A DNA stretch of 64,000 nucleotides from Sclerurus mexicanus (lineage: Eukaryota > Chordata > Aves > Passeriformes > Furnariidae): contig VWZF01004899.1 of the NCBI GenBank assembly GCA_013396755.1, forward strand, positions 563,857-627,856, given 5' to 3'. The notes below the pieces were generated by a model. The model did no database searches. It had not been told where the DNA came from and worked only from the letters and a program-made list of their open reading frames with translations. Within the stretch, counting starts at the first letter, position 1; every line of letters begins with the position of its first letter. The translations under genes and the position numbers were made by a program. Of the stretch, positions 50,991-63,066 are shown piece by piece.

Positions 50991-52044
50991 GTGAGTTTGC
51001 ACCATGTAACAGGGATGTAAAACCTGTAAAGTTGCATTAGTGTTGGCATTTTTGAATGAAGGAAAGAGTAGTAGATGTTGAAAGTTTAGTAAAAAGTAAA
51101 GTTTATTGAGGTATGGGAGGAAGTACGATAGAGGAGGAAGACAGATAAAAGGTAAGGTGATTTCGGCTTTGTGCTTCTTTAAATGAAATCTGGTGTCTTG
51201 GATTTTGGATTCATTATTTGTAGTGACTCTTTAAGTTTGGGTTTTGATTTAGTGGGATTAAGTGTTTGCAGTTCTGGCCATGAACTGTACTTTTATTTTA
51301 GTCTCACATGCCAGAAATATTTTCCCTATCTTCAGAAATAGCCAAGCTATATTGTATGTTTTGGTGTTTTGCTACATGATGTGTAATATTCTCAGCTCAT
51401 GTATGAAATAACAATTGAGATGCAGAAGATAGATTACTTCTGATTGTGTGCTGAATGGGGTTTGCGTTTCTTTTCCTGATGGTTTGACACAATGAAACGG
51501 AGGTGGGGGGAGGAAGCCAGCTGGATGTTATGCTAAGTCTAGTGATATATCGAAGACTTGTGCTTGGTTATTGAACATAGGATTGTTTTTATAGCCAGTA
51601 AAATATCTGACTCACTGACTACTTCATGATGTTGTATCCCGGCACATCAAAAACGTTATTAATCAGTGCAGCATGATCATCTGTGTTAAAATTCAAAACA
51701 TCTTAATGAGGTAGGAGTTTAGAAACACCTTCTCACAAAAACATTTTCAGACTGTGGGATGTTCCATTCAGTTTTTACCATTGTGGTTTTTACTGGTTTT
51801 GAGGAAGCCAAATCTTTAAAAACACACAAAATATATCTGTATCTACACTGCAGACCAAAAAAGCATGAAATCTCTATGCAATTACATTTTTTTGAGCTGT
51901 TTTGAAATTTTCTTTGGGGGGACAGCCATGTAAAACACCTAGAGCAAGAACTGTGGCAGGGAGGTCTGTCACTGACTTACGCCTGGGTAGTGGTCTCTGA
52001 TCTGCCAAAAAAGCCTCCTGCAAAGTCTGCATCTGTGAGGGCTT

Positions 52045-52064
52045 CTGCTGCTGCTGCTGCTGCT
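52045..52064. repeat. (CTG)6 triplet tract
   Basis: Six uninterrupted CTG units and a partial seventh. It is short and within the normal range for a triplet microsatellite. Confidence 0.9.
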
Positions 52065-55000
52065 AAATTTCTGTGTTGGCATGTTTCAGTGCAGTTAAGT
52101 CTAGTCATAGTCATAGCTATAATCATTTTCAGGAAAAAGTATATTCCTCTGGGGTTTCAGGGCACATTCAGCAAAAATTCTCTGTGGTTTAATTTAATGC
52201 TGAGCTAAACTGGATTCGACATTTACCTTTATGGAAAATTGGTGGCTAAAATTGGCCTGTGCTTTGGATAATCCATATACATATATATCACCGAGTGTAA
52301 GTCAATTTAACATTTTAACAAATAATTTAATTTCCTGAAACTTCTGACATTGTGATTAAGAAAAACCCCAAACAACAAATGCCACCCTGTTGGCATACTC
52401 AGTTTGATATATTTTTGTCTATATTAAACAATACTGTCTACAACATTCTCAGTAATAACACTGTGTTCAGACATATATTGAAATTATTGTTAGGATTTAG
52501 GCAGATGTTTATTTCTCTGGTTTTCATGCACTTTACTTACTATCACACCAGTGTTCAAAACTGCAAAGAAATAAAGCCAAAGCGTTCTCTGTATTTTTAT
52601 TGAGACTGAAGCTAGTTATTGCTTTTTGAAGTTCAATTAGTCCAGTTTTTTGGGGAAAAAAAAATCTTTTAAACTCATTTTGTCAGTATCAGACTTGATA
52701 CCATTTTTCTGGCTATTAGAAGCATTGCATAATTATTTATATGAAGTTTGCCAGGTTACCTGTAAATAAAATAATGTTCTGAGGTCCCTGTAATGGAGCC
52801 AAGTTTATCTTTCAACTGAAACCTTTGGAAATGAACCTAAATAATATTCAAGAGCTGTGAGGGCTAGAGGGACAGAGTGTGCCAGTAGTGCCTGCTGTGG
52901 AGCTCAGGAAATGGCTGGTTTATGTTTCTCAGTAACTGAATGTTGCTGCTTCTTGGCTTCCTAGAATATTTCTTCTCCTGTGGAGATAAAAATTAAAAGT
53001 GGTGGTAAGAAACATGAAAGCCAAGTGTATGTTACTTTTTAACACGGTGAACGTCTGTTTTCCAAAATTTTTTTAAATATCTGAAATATGTTGCACTGTT
53101 AAAACTGCTATTGCATTTCCAGGCACTTTTTTTCAGGGTATTTTTCTCTAATTATGTCAAGCCTTGTCTTCAAAACTTCACAGAAATCGTTCAGCATTCC
53201 TAGAAGACATTGTCTTGTTGTTTCTTTCACACTTTGGCAAATGTATATTGTGTTGTAGTTCTTACCAATGTCACTGTTATGCATGAAAGTTGTGGGTGGT
53301 CACATTCTTGGTGTGAATATTTTTTAAACCAGCAAGCTCAGAGCAAGGATTCTGATAGCTTTCTCTTAGGTCTTTGTTGCCTTTAAGTTTTATTGCTTTT
53401 TCAGATACAGGGTGATTCCTCTGAAACTTTGGAATCAATAATAGCATTTTGGTAGGAAAACCAGCCACTGGGAACTGTTCCTGTGGGAGTAAACAAGTAC
53501 TTTGTATGAGCATCATGGTTCACAAAACATCAAAATACAGCCCCTTTGTTTTGCAACACAGATAGATGAAAATAGCTGAGAAGCTAACAAGAATTTTGTT
53601 TGGGCTGCATGATATTTGTTCTTTAGGACAGCCTGAAATACTGTGTGAACACAGCATGACCTACTTATGTGGGAGGTGCAATATATGAATATGTAGTTGG
53701 ATTATATCTTTAATGAGTACCTGCATAAATGCTACCAAATTTTCAGTGAGAGGATAGATACATAGCTGTCCTGGGGAAATTGCTTCATCTAGAGCACTGC
53801 TAAGCAGAAAGTCTGAAAAAAAAAGGGTCTTGTTTCAACATCTATGATTTCAGAATCATGTTTCTAATCTGAACAATTGCATACAAAAATATGGCATAAA
53901 TGGAAGTTGTCTTAGGCTGAAATCTTCAGCAATAGAGGAAGTGGATTGTTTTGCAATAGTCTTGTTATTTTTTGTTACTCTTAGACAGAATCTTCATTGT
54001 TTTTTGCTCATTGGGGTAAGCATGTGATGCAAGTCTGTACATATTTTTTTTTAAAAAGGAAGATAGTATATTTTATGAATGGAAGTGAATCCCTCTATAT
54101 TACAGAATATACAACAAAACATTTGAGTACTCAACTGTGGGATTTATTTGGCATGTTTTTCACATGCTAATAAAATCTGATATTACGAGTTACAGTTCTC
54201 TTTGTTTTAAAGGTCTTAATATTTTGGACCATCTCCACTGTGGCCTGGTATTCTTTTTCCATGTGCTCTGAGTTGTGGTCTTGTGATGACTTTCTCTCGT
54301 GGCCTGTTCTTGCAAACTGCTGTCAACCATGACTGTTGGTCCAATCCTCTCTGTCCTTGGCTTCAAATTTCCCCCGTGCTGACCAATGTAACATAACACT
54401 GCTAAATACCTGGCACTTTTATGGTAGTATATTAATTTTGGATGAAAAGCACTCATCAGTTTGATGCCACGGAGTCATTTGGTCCAAATTGATGAGACCA
54501 ATCAGTGACAAATTCAAGCACGTGTGTGTATGCATTGAAAGACTGGTCACTGGTTTCATAAGTTATTCATGGTCCTCCTCACCAAGGGTTTAATCAGTTA
54601 AACATCCTGATAATTCTGCTAAAGAAACAGTCTTCAGGGGAGTTTACTTTCTCCGTTTTCCCCTCCTCCTCTTCATGTTTTGGTGCTGAAATGCCCTACA
54701 TTTGCTTGTATGTTTCTTTGACAATGCATACAAGAATGCAGTAAAAAGGGCACATGAAATTCCCAGCTTCTTTTTGTTGTTGTTGTTGAATGAGAGGCCA
54801 AGAGTGATTAGCACTGCTGAACATAAAATACATACAATGCTGGGACCAGCAGTTATCTGCTATTGCTTCATGTAGCTCTGTGGAGCACAACATTTAAGGC
54901 CTTTTTATAAAGGAAAAGACAGAAGTTGGCTGAATGCTGAGGATCCTGCCACATAAAGGATATGGAAGCAGTGACATGCCACTTTTATTTAGCTTTGCCT

Positions 55001-56184
55001 ACTCTGAATATTTTGCAGCAGACTTTGCTACTGTGAGTTAGTTGGTAATAGTTTGTAGAAGTCAATAAATAAGCAAAGCTTGCCCTGGTCTTAGTAATAA
55101 TAAATACATTTATCTGTTAAAGTTCCTACTTCAGTATATTTTCAGTATCTAAACTCCAGGTTCATCTAAGCTGGAATTTTAGGGTTTTTTTATTCCTTAG
55201 GAAATTACTGAGATTCTATTGTTGTTTATTTAAATGAGATTATTTCTCTCTGCTGCAGATTCTAGCTAGACTACAGCTAAAGATAATTATTCATTTCCTG
55301 GACAGTCAGGTTTCCCATTTGAAGCTGCTGGGAGTTTGACCCTGCACTTTTTGCCTTCTTCAGCCCTTGGTGCCTCTTCTTGTTTGCCTACTAGTATAAA
55401 CAATACACTGTAACTATTGGATTTTGGTCTATGTTTCATTCATTAGTAGCTAAATTTGGCTGGTGCTTTAAGGTTTTTCTGCTCAGCTGGCAAAGACGAT
55501 CATACTCGGTTTCTCTTGTCAGAATTAAGTCCAAGGGAGCTGGGCAGGAGTTTTGTTCATGTTTGGGAGTCATTCTGAGCAGGTATGTGCAAGGGCTTAT
55601 GGAAGGCTTGAGCATGGATGCCTCTCCGTGCAGTCAGCTCAGATGCACTGGTAATGATCATCCCATTAAACTTTTAAAACAGTGCTGCAGGAGTGACATT
55701 GATCTGAACTGTTAATGGCTAGAACTAAATGTGTCAGGCTGGAAGGCTTTCTCTTGTGAATGTATTAGTTCACTTGTTAGATAGAAGATAAAAAATCTTG
55801 CTTTCTGAGGAAAAAAACATGAATTTGAAGTCAGTTAAAATACTGCTGTTGTGCAGCAAGGGACAACTTGAAGCTAATGAATGCACTTCAACTCTGTTTT
55901 TCAGCAGTGGGATGGTTATGGCATTGATTATATAGTGAGCCCAGTGGCAGCTGTTATGAAAACACTGGTAACACTATTATTACTGGTCATTTTTGATCTT
56001 ACTCATTACGATTACTCATTTCTCTTTTTTACTGTTACTCATTACTGTCAATGAGTAACAGTGATAGTTTCTTAGAATAAATATGCATTTACTTCTCTGC
56101 TGGACTAGTCTTTGGTACAAAATTGAATCCACGGGTTTATCAGTGAGCTCCTGAGCTGCGCCATGCTTCAAATTGCCACCTCTG

Positions 56185-56584
56185 GGGAGTGCCTGAGGGA
56201 GCTTGGGATGCTTAACTGGGAGAAAAGGAGGCTCTAGGGAGACCTTATTGCTCTCTACAACTACCTGAAACGAGATTGTAGCACGTGGGGATTGGCCTCT
56301 TCTCCTCAGGCAGATTGTGACAGGAGAAGAGGACATAGTCTTAAGCTGTATGAGGAGACATTCAGGTTGGACATTAGGAGGAATTTCTTCACAGAAAGGG
56401 TGATTAGATGTTGGAATGGACTGCCCAGGGAGGTGGTGGAGTCACCCTTCCTAGAGGTGTGTAAGGAAAGACTGGATGTGGCACTTAGTGCCATAGTCTA
56501 GTTAACATCAAGGTGTTTGGTCAAAGGTTGGACTTGATGATCTCAGAGGTCTTTTCCAACCTAATTGATTCTGTGATTCTGTGA
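56185..56584 (+). mobile_element. CR1 LINE 3' fragment, about 400 bases, intact 3' end
   Basis: The longest CR1 copy in the window. It runs from 'aactgggagaaaaggaggct' through 'agaccttattgctctctaca', 'ggaatggactgcccagggag' and 'ggttggacttgatgatctca' to the terminal GATTCTGTGATTCTGTGA. A 69-residue frame at 56292-56501 is the degenerate passenger frame often seen in this part of CR1. Confidence 0.97.
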
Positions 56585-58904
56585 CTGTCTTTATGCTGTA
56601 TGTCAGATTTAATGCTGAATTATGTTAATACTTGTGAAATTAGAAAAATATAAATTATTATGAAGTTAAACAACACTTTATTTTCTTCACTGCACAGTAG
56701 ATACAAAGGGCTTAGATCCTCACCTGAGTGTCATGCTTAGAGAACAGAGGTTGATCTGATTTTTGTTTAAGCAGCACTTGTTCCTGGCAAAGAGACAAAT
56801 TGCTGGAACAGTGAGAGATCAAATGTGAAAAGTCTTAAAAGAAAATAAATTTGTAAGTACATACTTGATCTGTATGGTAGTTTCCATTACTTGCGTTGCT
56901 CTTTCTTGAAATAATGAGTCATAATTAAAAGACTTTTTTTTTAGTGAGAGATCAGTTAGGAGTCTGCTTCATTGCAGATTAATTCTTTTTTTGCTTTTTT
57001 TTTTTATACATAAGATGTACTATGAGGTGGAAGAAAGGGGAAAAGTAAAAATCATTAGGTTGCCACTATTGCTCATAGCTTTTCGCTGGTCGTGTATTAA
57101 TTTTTCTCTTAGGTGTCCATGTGAAAGAAATACAGCAGTCTATGGTCTGCTCCCCTCAGATTTTAAAACCTGAGAAGATTGCTTAGTTTAGAATGAACTT
57201 TATAAACATAATAGATCTATTTGGGTTTTTTACTCTGTTACAAACTTTGTCATGGGTGATCTGTTGGTTCTCATATTTGAAAGATGGCTACTAAAGGCAG
57301 TTACTCAGATCAGTCTCACTCTGGATGAGTCACCTTTTATTTAAAGACTACAAGTCCTTTTTTCTCATTGTGGTTTGTCAGGAACTTCAGAAACTGAATA
57401 GCTTTTGCCTTTTAATGCTTGATTCATGCCATATTCCTTTCAATTTACAGGGCGACATTCCATCTAAAGCTTGTTCTAGCAACTTTTCTGAGCTCTTTTC
57501 TGACCAGTCTTGTACAATCCTACTTGCCCAATTGTCCATCAATAAATGAAAAATTTTTCATCCGTAATAAGCAGGAACACCTTCTGCCTTGTCCAATAAA
57601 TCTTTGTGATACTTCTGTAGCATAGTGTGAATGTAAAATAGACCTGCATCATAGAAAAAAAGGAGAGTTTTTTGATTGATCTGTTCTTGCAGCACCGATG
57701 GTAAAGTAATTCTTGTAATTACTTCAGTTGCCTAAAGATAAAGCAAAAAGGGTGATGCTTCATGCTAGTTGGCAAATGAAGATTTTATCAGCCACGTATG
57801 CCTTTTCAGTTTGGTTGATGGTATAGTATACATCCCATTCAATTAAATTTCACAGGGTTTTTTTCCAGATTTCTTTTTCGGATTGAGAAGCATCAGAATT
57901 ATAACACCAGGGGAAAGTTACTATCAGATAATTCAAAATCTCTAAGCATGAATTTCATGTAAATCTAGGTGCATCTTTACATGCTTAGGTTGTACTCGCA
58001 TTGATTCACTAGGATGTGACGATGTTCCAGAAGCCGCAGTGGCTGAGGTGACATCCAGCCTTCCTTCGTGCTTCCCTGGCCCCCCTTGGCTGTACCTTGC
58101 CTCTGAGCAGGGCAGAGTCGCACCCGCATCTGGACAGTGTGTTTCAGCTGGATGTTTTCTTCTGCACTTAGAAATTGCCTGGTAACGTTGTGCACACATA
58201 ACGAGGACATATTTATTATTAATCAAATGCAGCTCATCCCCATGTTCTGTGCTTGTGATCAGCATTGCGTAGCCGTGTAAGCACCGTGCCTTTTGCGTTG
58301 TTCTCTGCTCTGACTGCAAAACCAGTATGCTGCAGTAAAACCTGATTCCTTACATTCTTGCCTTTCTTCTCACAAGTTCGCATTCGGGTGTCCTTTTCTT
58401 ATTGTTACTTTTGAAGCTTTGTAAGTATCCCTGGTGTGCAGACTTAGAGTTTATTAGAGGGAGTCTCAGTAAGTGTTTGGGGTAAGTTTTTTGCATAGGG
58501 TAGGGGGTAAACTGCTTTGTATGCAGCTTCATGGAACCAGGGTTTACTTGTTGACCAGCACTGGAAAGATCAGGTCTGGGATTTTTTAAATTTTGCTTTT
58601 TGCTGCATGGCCAGTTCTGTTTCTACTAAAACTAAGTCTTGGATAAGAAACCGTCAACCTTTGTAATTCAGTACTGATAGTTTTCCTAGGAGAAATGCTA
58701 GCATTTCTGGCCATGCTTGCAGAGGTTCGTGATAAATATCAGCAACTAGGCCATAACATTTTTCATTTCTTTAATTTAGACTAAAAATAAATAAATCTAG
58801 GTTATTTTTGCAAATGTGTGCTTACACAAATGAACTGTCTCATTTAGATATAAATTACAATAGTAACTTCAGATGGTGTTGTGTAGGGCTTTGTCCAGTC
58901 AAGT

Positions 58905-59160
58905 GTTAGAAACCGCTCAGGGTGCAGATTCTGTAGCCTCTCCACGCCAGTCCCAGTAGTTGATAATCCTTACAGTGAAAGTCTTTTTTCTTCTATCAAG
59001 ATGGAAGTTTTCTTTTTTAATTAGGTCACTTTTCTATTATTCCCTCCCATACACCTCAGTAAAGATCCCGTCTTCATCTTCTTGATAATCTGTCCTTCTG
59101 AAGGTTGTTGTTAGGTCCCCTCGAAGCTTCTCTTTGGCAGGTTGAACAGTGGTTCACCAA
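58905..59160 (-). mobile_element. CR1 LINE 3' fragment, diverged
   Basis: A degraded antisense CR1 pattern: 'cttacagtgaaagtcttttt' in place of 'cttacagtaaagaagttttt', 'tattccctcccatacacctc', and a 'gttgttaggtcccctcgaag' end. It is older than the copies at 49.7 and 56.2 kb. Confidence 0.65.
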
Positions 59161-59931
59161 GATGAAAGAAGTTTGGATTATTCTGAAATCTATGTGTACT
59201 TTTGATTTGTTTCCAACATCAGTCTTCTGAAGACTGATTAAAAAGTGAATATTTTTTAAATGGTGTGCAACCTGTATTTAGTGTCTTGGCAGAATAAGTT
59301 CAAGTTGAATGAGTTTCAAAAGCAAATGTTTTTGCCCACGGATTCTAATATTAACACTGTATCTGGGAGCTGGGAGTATGGATTGATAATCCTCATCTCT
59401 TGTATCCAAAGTATTGTACATGGGTTTTTCAGAACAGTTGAATCACCAGTGCCAGTTTTGCTGGTTTTGACACGAATGCTACCATGTTGTTTATGGTCAT
59501 TTTTTATAGCATTCCAGACTAATACAATGAGTATTTTGCATCTATGCTTTTTTAGATGTATTGAAGTAATGTAGGTCTTAGGAAAGCACTGAACTCATCT
59601 TTCTAGAAAATAATTATGGTATTATGCTGTTTGAACTTACTTTTTTTCTGATTTAGAATTAAACTAAGTTAACTGAACAGAAATAACAAAGGCAGTTTCA
59701 GTAGTTAAATGAACCCAATTGTAGGGTCTATATGGTGCGTCTCCCCAATTTAAATGTAACACACAAAGAGCTAATAATATATATGGAGCTCCAGTCTTTT
59801 TTAGTGAGCTATTACTTAATAAAAATTGTCAGTACTGCAAGACGTAAGAATTCATGTTTTCTGTAGAAGTGACACTTGTATCTCATGTGCTTTCTTCCCT
59901 AAGTTGATCTTTGTATTAATTATTTTCCTAG

Positions 59932-60013
59932 AAAATCAAGTTCATAACATCCTTTGTTCAAAAACCTGGAGCAGCAGAGACAGTCTTTACAATGAGGAGA
60001 AATTATCAGCGAG
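59932..60013 (+). other. Possible upstream (5' UTR) exon of HEATR5A
   Basis: An 82-base segment lies between the acceptor ATTATTTTCCTAG and the strong donor GAG|GTAAGT at 60014. Joined to the acceptor at 61584 it would form a 5' UTR in front of the HEATR5A start codon. It also creates a small reading frame across the junction (ATG at 59992, TAA at 61637). Seen: splice signals. Inferred: exon use. Confidence 0.3.
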
Positions 60014-60380
60014 GTAAGTTAAGTGCCAGCGTCTGGCAGCAAACTGGCAGATCTATTCAATGGAGGAAAACAGCTATGAGTTGTAATCCTGAGCTGGGTA
60101 TGTAAATTGAATAAGTTGCTGAGGTAGTAGGTGCTTTAGAGATGATAGACATTGAGACATGCCTTGGGTGAGGGGAAAAAAGTAGCATTTGTGACCTGAT
60201 GTGTAATTTTCATGGTGAGCAGTGATGAAACTCTCCTCAAATATTCAGTGAAATATGTAATCCTACCTTTTTTTGTATGTTGCAAAAAATGTGAGGATAG
60301 AGCTAAATTCTGTGAGTGTTTTAGGAGTGAGATAACTGATAAATTGTGAACTCTGTTTGAATTCTATATACCTAGGCAGA

Positions 60381-60440
60381 TAATATATATATAGAGAGAG
60401 GTATAATGTTTATATTATGTAATATATGTATATTATGTGG
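60381..60440. repeat. TA/GA-rich low-complexity tract
   Basis: TATATATATA, then GAGAGAG, then TA-rich sequence; a simple repeat. Confidence 0.8.
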
Positions 60441-60997
60441 GTATAATGTGCTATGTGTTTTTATATCTGCTTGTCATTTTATAATGTGGTACTTTGTCAA
60501 ACTTCTTGTGCAGCACCACAAAACAATTTTCAATTTCAACACAAAAATGTGTAGAAAATAGGAGAAGTAATTTTCTGCTGTGCATTTGATGACAACCTGA
60601 GTACTGAATTATTTACCAGTGGTTTGTATTGCTGTTTACTCTTGGACGGATCATTTTACATTATAATTTTTTTACTGCATAGGAAAAAGTGTTTTCAGCA
60701 GTCTTAGTGACCTCTGAAAAGGATAACTTTTTTTGAGTTTAAAATGTGGTTGACATTTTACCAGACTCTCCCTAACTATTTTTGTTTGTGAAGCCTACAG
60801 AATATCAGAATATTCTGTTTTGTGTTTGAGGCTATATGGCATTTAAATATTGCAGGGAGGAAGGTATCGTTGGAAGTAATTTTCATGTTTGCTTGCTTAT
60901 CAACAATGTGGGAATTTCAAAATAATCTGAGAGACATAAGTAAAACATAACTTCTTTTCGACTTTGAGTTTTTGAAAGTCTTTTTTTCAGGTTTGGG

Positions 60998-61050
60998 CTT
61001 TTTGTGGGGTTTTGTTTGTTTCTTGTTTTTGTTGTTTGTTGTTTTTTTAT
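60998..61050. repeat. T/G-rich low-complexity tract
   Basis: TTTTGTTTG/TTGTT units; a simple repeat upstream of the HEATR5A coding start. Confidence 0.8.
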
Positions 61051-61712
61051 TCCCTTTATTTTCCCCCTAAAATAAAGAGAGTATTAGAAGTTTGTTCAGC
61101 AGTGAAATTTTGGAGGTTTTTATGCCTTGTTTGGCATTGAGAATACCTAAGGTGTTTGAATAATATGTTAGCATTTATATTCGTGAATATCATTAACAGG
61201 AATTTGTTAAGGGTAAGTTGTGCCTATTGCTGCACTTAGTTCTAGATAGCAAAGTCATTATATTTGGGTTGGCTGTTACTTTCAGGTATATGTGTGATCA
61301 AGGACTAGAAAACCTCACTTCATGCAAAACAAGGTGAAGGAAAATGAGAATTTCAGTGAGAACCCCTCTGATATATTCTGAAGTATATTTGACTTTAGCT
61401 GGTATATTACATCAATACCATTATCTCATTTTGAAAACTTTAGGTATCACTAAAGATGTCTAAAAAAGACTGCTATAATTTATTTTTATATTAAGTTTTT
61501 CTTTGAAAATGTTAGTTTAATAAGCTAATCATAATATATGATCATTGATTTTGTAATAACATCTTTTTTCTTTTTCTCTTTAGCTGTTCAAACTTCTGAT
61601 TCACCAGATATTAATGAGGAGGAAAACCTGACTGATTAACACAGTTTCGGTGGTTTGTTGGGTTTGCTTTTCATTCCACAGTGTTTGAGAGATTTGAGGA
61701 AAATTTCAAGGG

Positions 61713-61838
61713 ATGGAGTTAGCTCACAGTTTGCTACTTAATGAAGAAGCTTATAACCAGCTTGGTGAATTTCAAAAAGCAGAGTTCATTTTTGAATGGT
61801 TACAGTTTTTGGAAAAACTTTTACCAGTGACCAGCAGA
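61713..61838 (+). CDS. HEATR5A: HEATR5A first coding exon: HEAT-repeat membrane-traffic protein
   Basis: HEATR5A is a very large (about 2,000 residues) HEAT-repeat protein related to HEATR5B/p200 and yeast Laa1, which work with the AP-1 clathrin adaptor at the trans-Golgi and endosomes; its own role is less well defined. The exon gives 42 residues, starting MELAHSLLLNEEAYNQLGE and continuing QKAEFIFEWLQFLEKLLPVT-SR, almost the same as the mammalian N-terminus. The ATG has a strong context (G at -3 and +4), and an in-frame TGA at 61695-61697 rules out extension within this exon. The exon ends in phase 0 at GTAAGT. Its 5' border is either the acceptor at 61583 or a second good one at 61680 (CTTTTCATTCCACAG). 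The predicted helices fit a HEAT array. Confidence 0.95.
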
Positions 61839-62854
61839 GTAAGTATAATGAGACTTGAGAAGAAAAGCACATTATACAACTATTTCTGTCTGGGGTTTTT
61901 TTGTTATTTTGTTTGAAACCAAAAAGCAGTATTCAATTTCACTTGCCTCATGTCTTTTATTTTCAAGCAATGAAAGTATATTCAGTGTTAGCAGCAGCTT
62001 TCTAAATGTTACAAGTATTTGGTCACAGCACTTCAAGTGACAGAACCACTTGTCCAGTGAAAGGAATTTTAATTATTTTTAACTCATGTTATTACTGCAA
62101 GATTTTGCAGCCCCATTGTGAAGAATATCAGTCATGCTTCCTCCTGGTGCTGCACAATTATTTGATAGGTCTCTAGCAAACAAGAATGTAACATCTTTCT
62201 CTTAATTTTTATTTTATTTTCCTAATCAAAGGTTAAAGGATCTGTTTCCAGCCAACTGTCCAATTGCTTGGTTCACTGTTTAGTGTATATTAAGTAGGTT
62301 ATGTAGATATGTAAGCTTAAACCAACCAAAATAATGCTATTTAAGTGTTTTTATTTGTGATGAAAATCTGTAAATGAAATATGGTGCCAGGTTTTTGTTT
62401 TTTTTTTTCCTCCCAAGAGTATTAAGAAAATTGTATAAGACCAGGTGATTGTTTTAAGAGAAGTTCTTTCCTTTCTAATGCTCGGGTTCTTGAATCTCAT
62501 CTACTTTGCTACTAAAATTTCTGTATATCTATTGTTTTATTTTAAAGCAGGCAAAGCAAGAAAAGGAAACTTTGTTTTAGAAAGATACAAGTATTTAAAT
62601 GCCATAGGGAAAATGCACTTGCAGTGCTACTAGAAATAGTAACTCTGAAAAAAGTGTTGGGGTTTTTTTAAGAAGAAGAGTAAAATAGTCACATACTTGA
62701 AATGTCTTCTCTTTAAGTATAAAAGTGCAATAAATATTCATTTGCAATTAAGAATGTCATTACCGGAGTGGTAATAATGAATTAATGTAAATTTTATCTC
62801 TAACTAACTTTAAAATTTAACTGAATTTGAACTGGTTACTGCTTTTATTTCCAG
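61839..62854. other. HEATR5A intron between coding exons 1 and 2
   Basis: 1,016 bases of AT-rich intron with GT and AG ends. Nothing else was recognised. Confidence 0.9.
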
Positions 62855-63066
62855 GCTGATATAAGGGAAAACCAGAAGAAACTGGTTGAACAATTGACTT
62901 CTTTATTAAACAATTCACCAGGACCTCCTACCAGACGGCTTCTTGCCAAGAATTTAGCTGTAATTTATAGCACTGGAGACACTTTTTCTGTTTACCAAAC
63001 AATTGACAAATGCAATGAACTCATTCGGAGTAAAGATGACTCACCAAGTTATCTGCCTACAAAACT
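62855..63066 (+). CDS. HEATR5A: HEATR5A coding exon 2
   Basis: The acceptor TTTTATTTCCAG opens a 212-base exon that starts in phase 0 and ends in phase 2 at CT|GTAAGT. It encodes residues 43-112 and two bases of the next codon. The sequence includes QKKLVEQLTSLLNNSPGPPT, RRLLAKNLAVIYSTGDTFSV and DKCNELIRSKDDSPSYLPTK, typical of the first HEAT repeats of HEATR5A/B (SPGPPTR-LLAKNLA and YLPTKL are shared by both paralogues). The first exon matches HEATR5A rather than HEATR5B (QKAEFIFEWL). The gene continues beyond the window. Confidence 0.95.

Larger units (their letters stand above)
50991..61583. other. Probable HEATR5A 5' intron
   Basis: About 10.6 kb of mainly AT-rich DNA lies between the presumed promoter and the first coding exon. 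It contains a (CTG)6 tract at 52.05 kb, two CR1 copies (56.2 and 58.9 kb), a TA/GA tract at 60.4 kb and a G/T-rich tract at 61.0 kb. Several short exon-like pieces with splice-site look-alikes occur (for example 52965-53004, 57451-57549 and 59932-60013), but their phases do not combine into one gene. Confidence 0.5.

Noticed and set aside
51990..52070. Frame reading SDLPKKPPAKSASVRAS plus an Ala run
   Set aside because: The Ala run is just the CTG repeat read in frame, and no convincing splice acceptor precedes it.
52965..53004. 40-base exon-like piece (acceptor CTTCCTAG, donor GTAAGA, reads NISSPVEIKIKSG)
   Set aside because: Its phase does not fit the other candidate pieces, it matches no part of HEATR5A, and such look-alikes are expected in 10 kb of intron.
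56292..56501. 69-residue frame that looks protein-like
   Set aside because: It is the known passenger frame of the CR1 3' region, not a host gene.
57451..57549. Possible terminal exon after TTTACAG with a 32-codon frame and an AATAAA overlapping its stop
   Set aside because: No upstream exon with matching phase was found and the peptide is not recognised.
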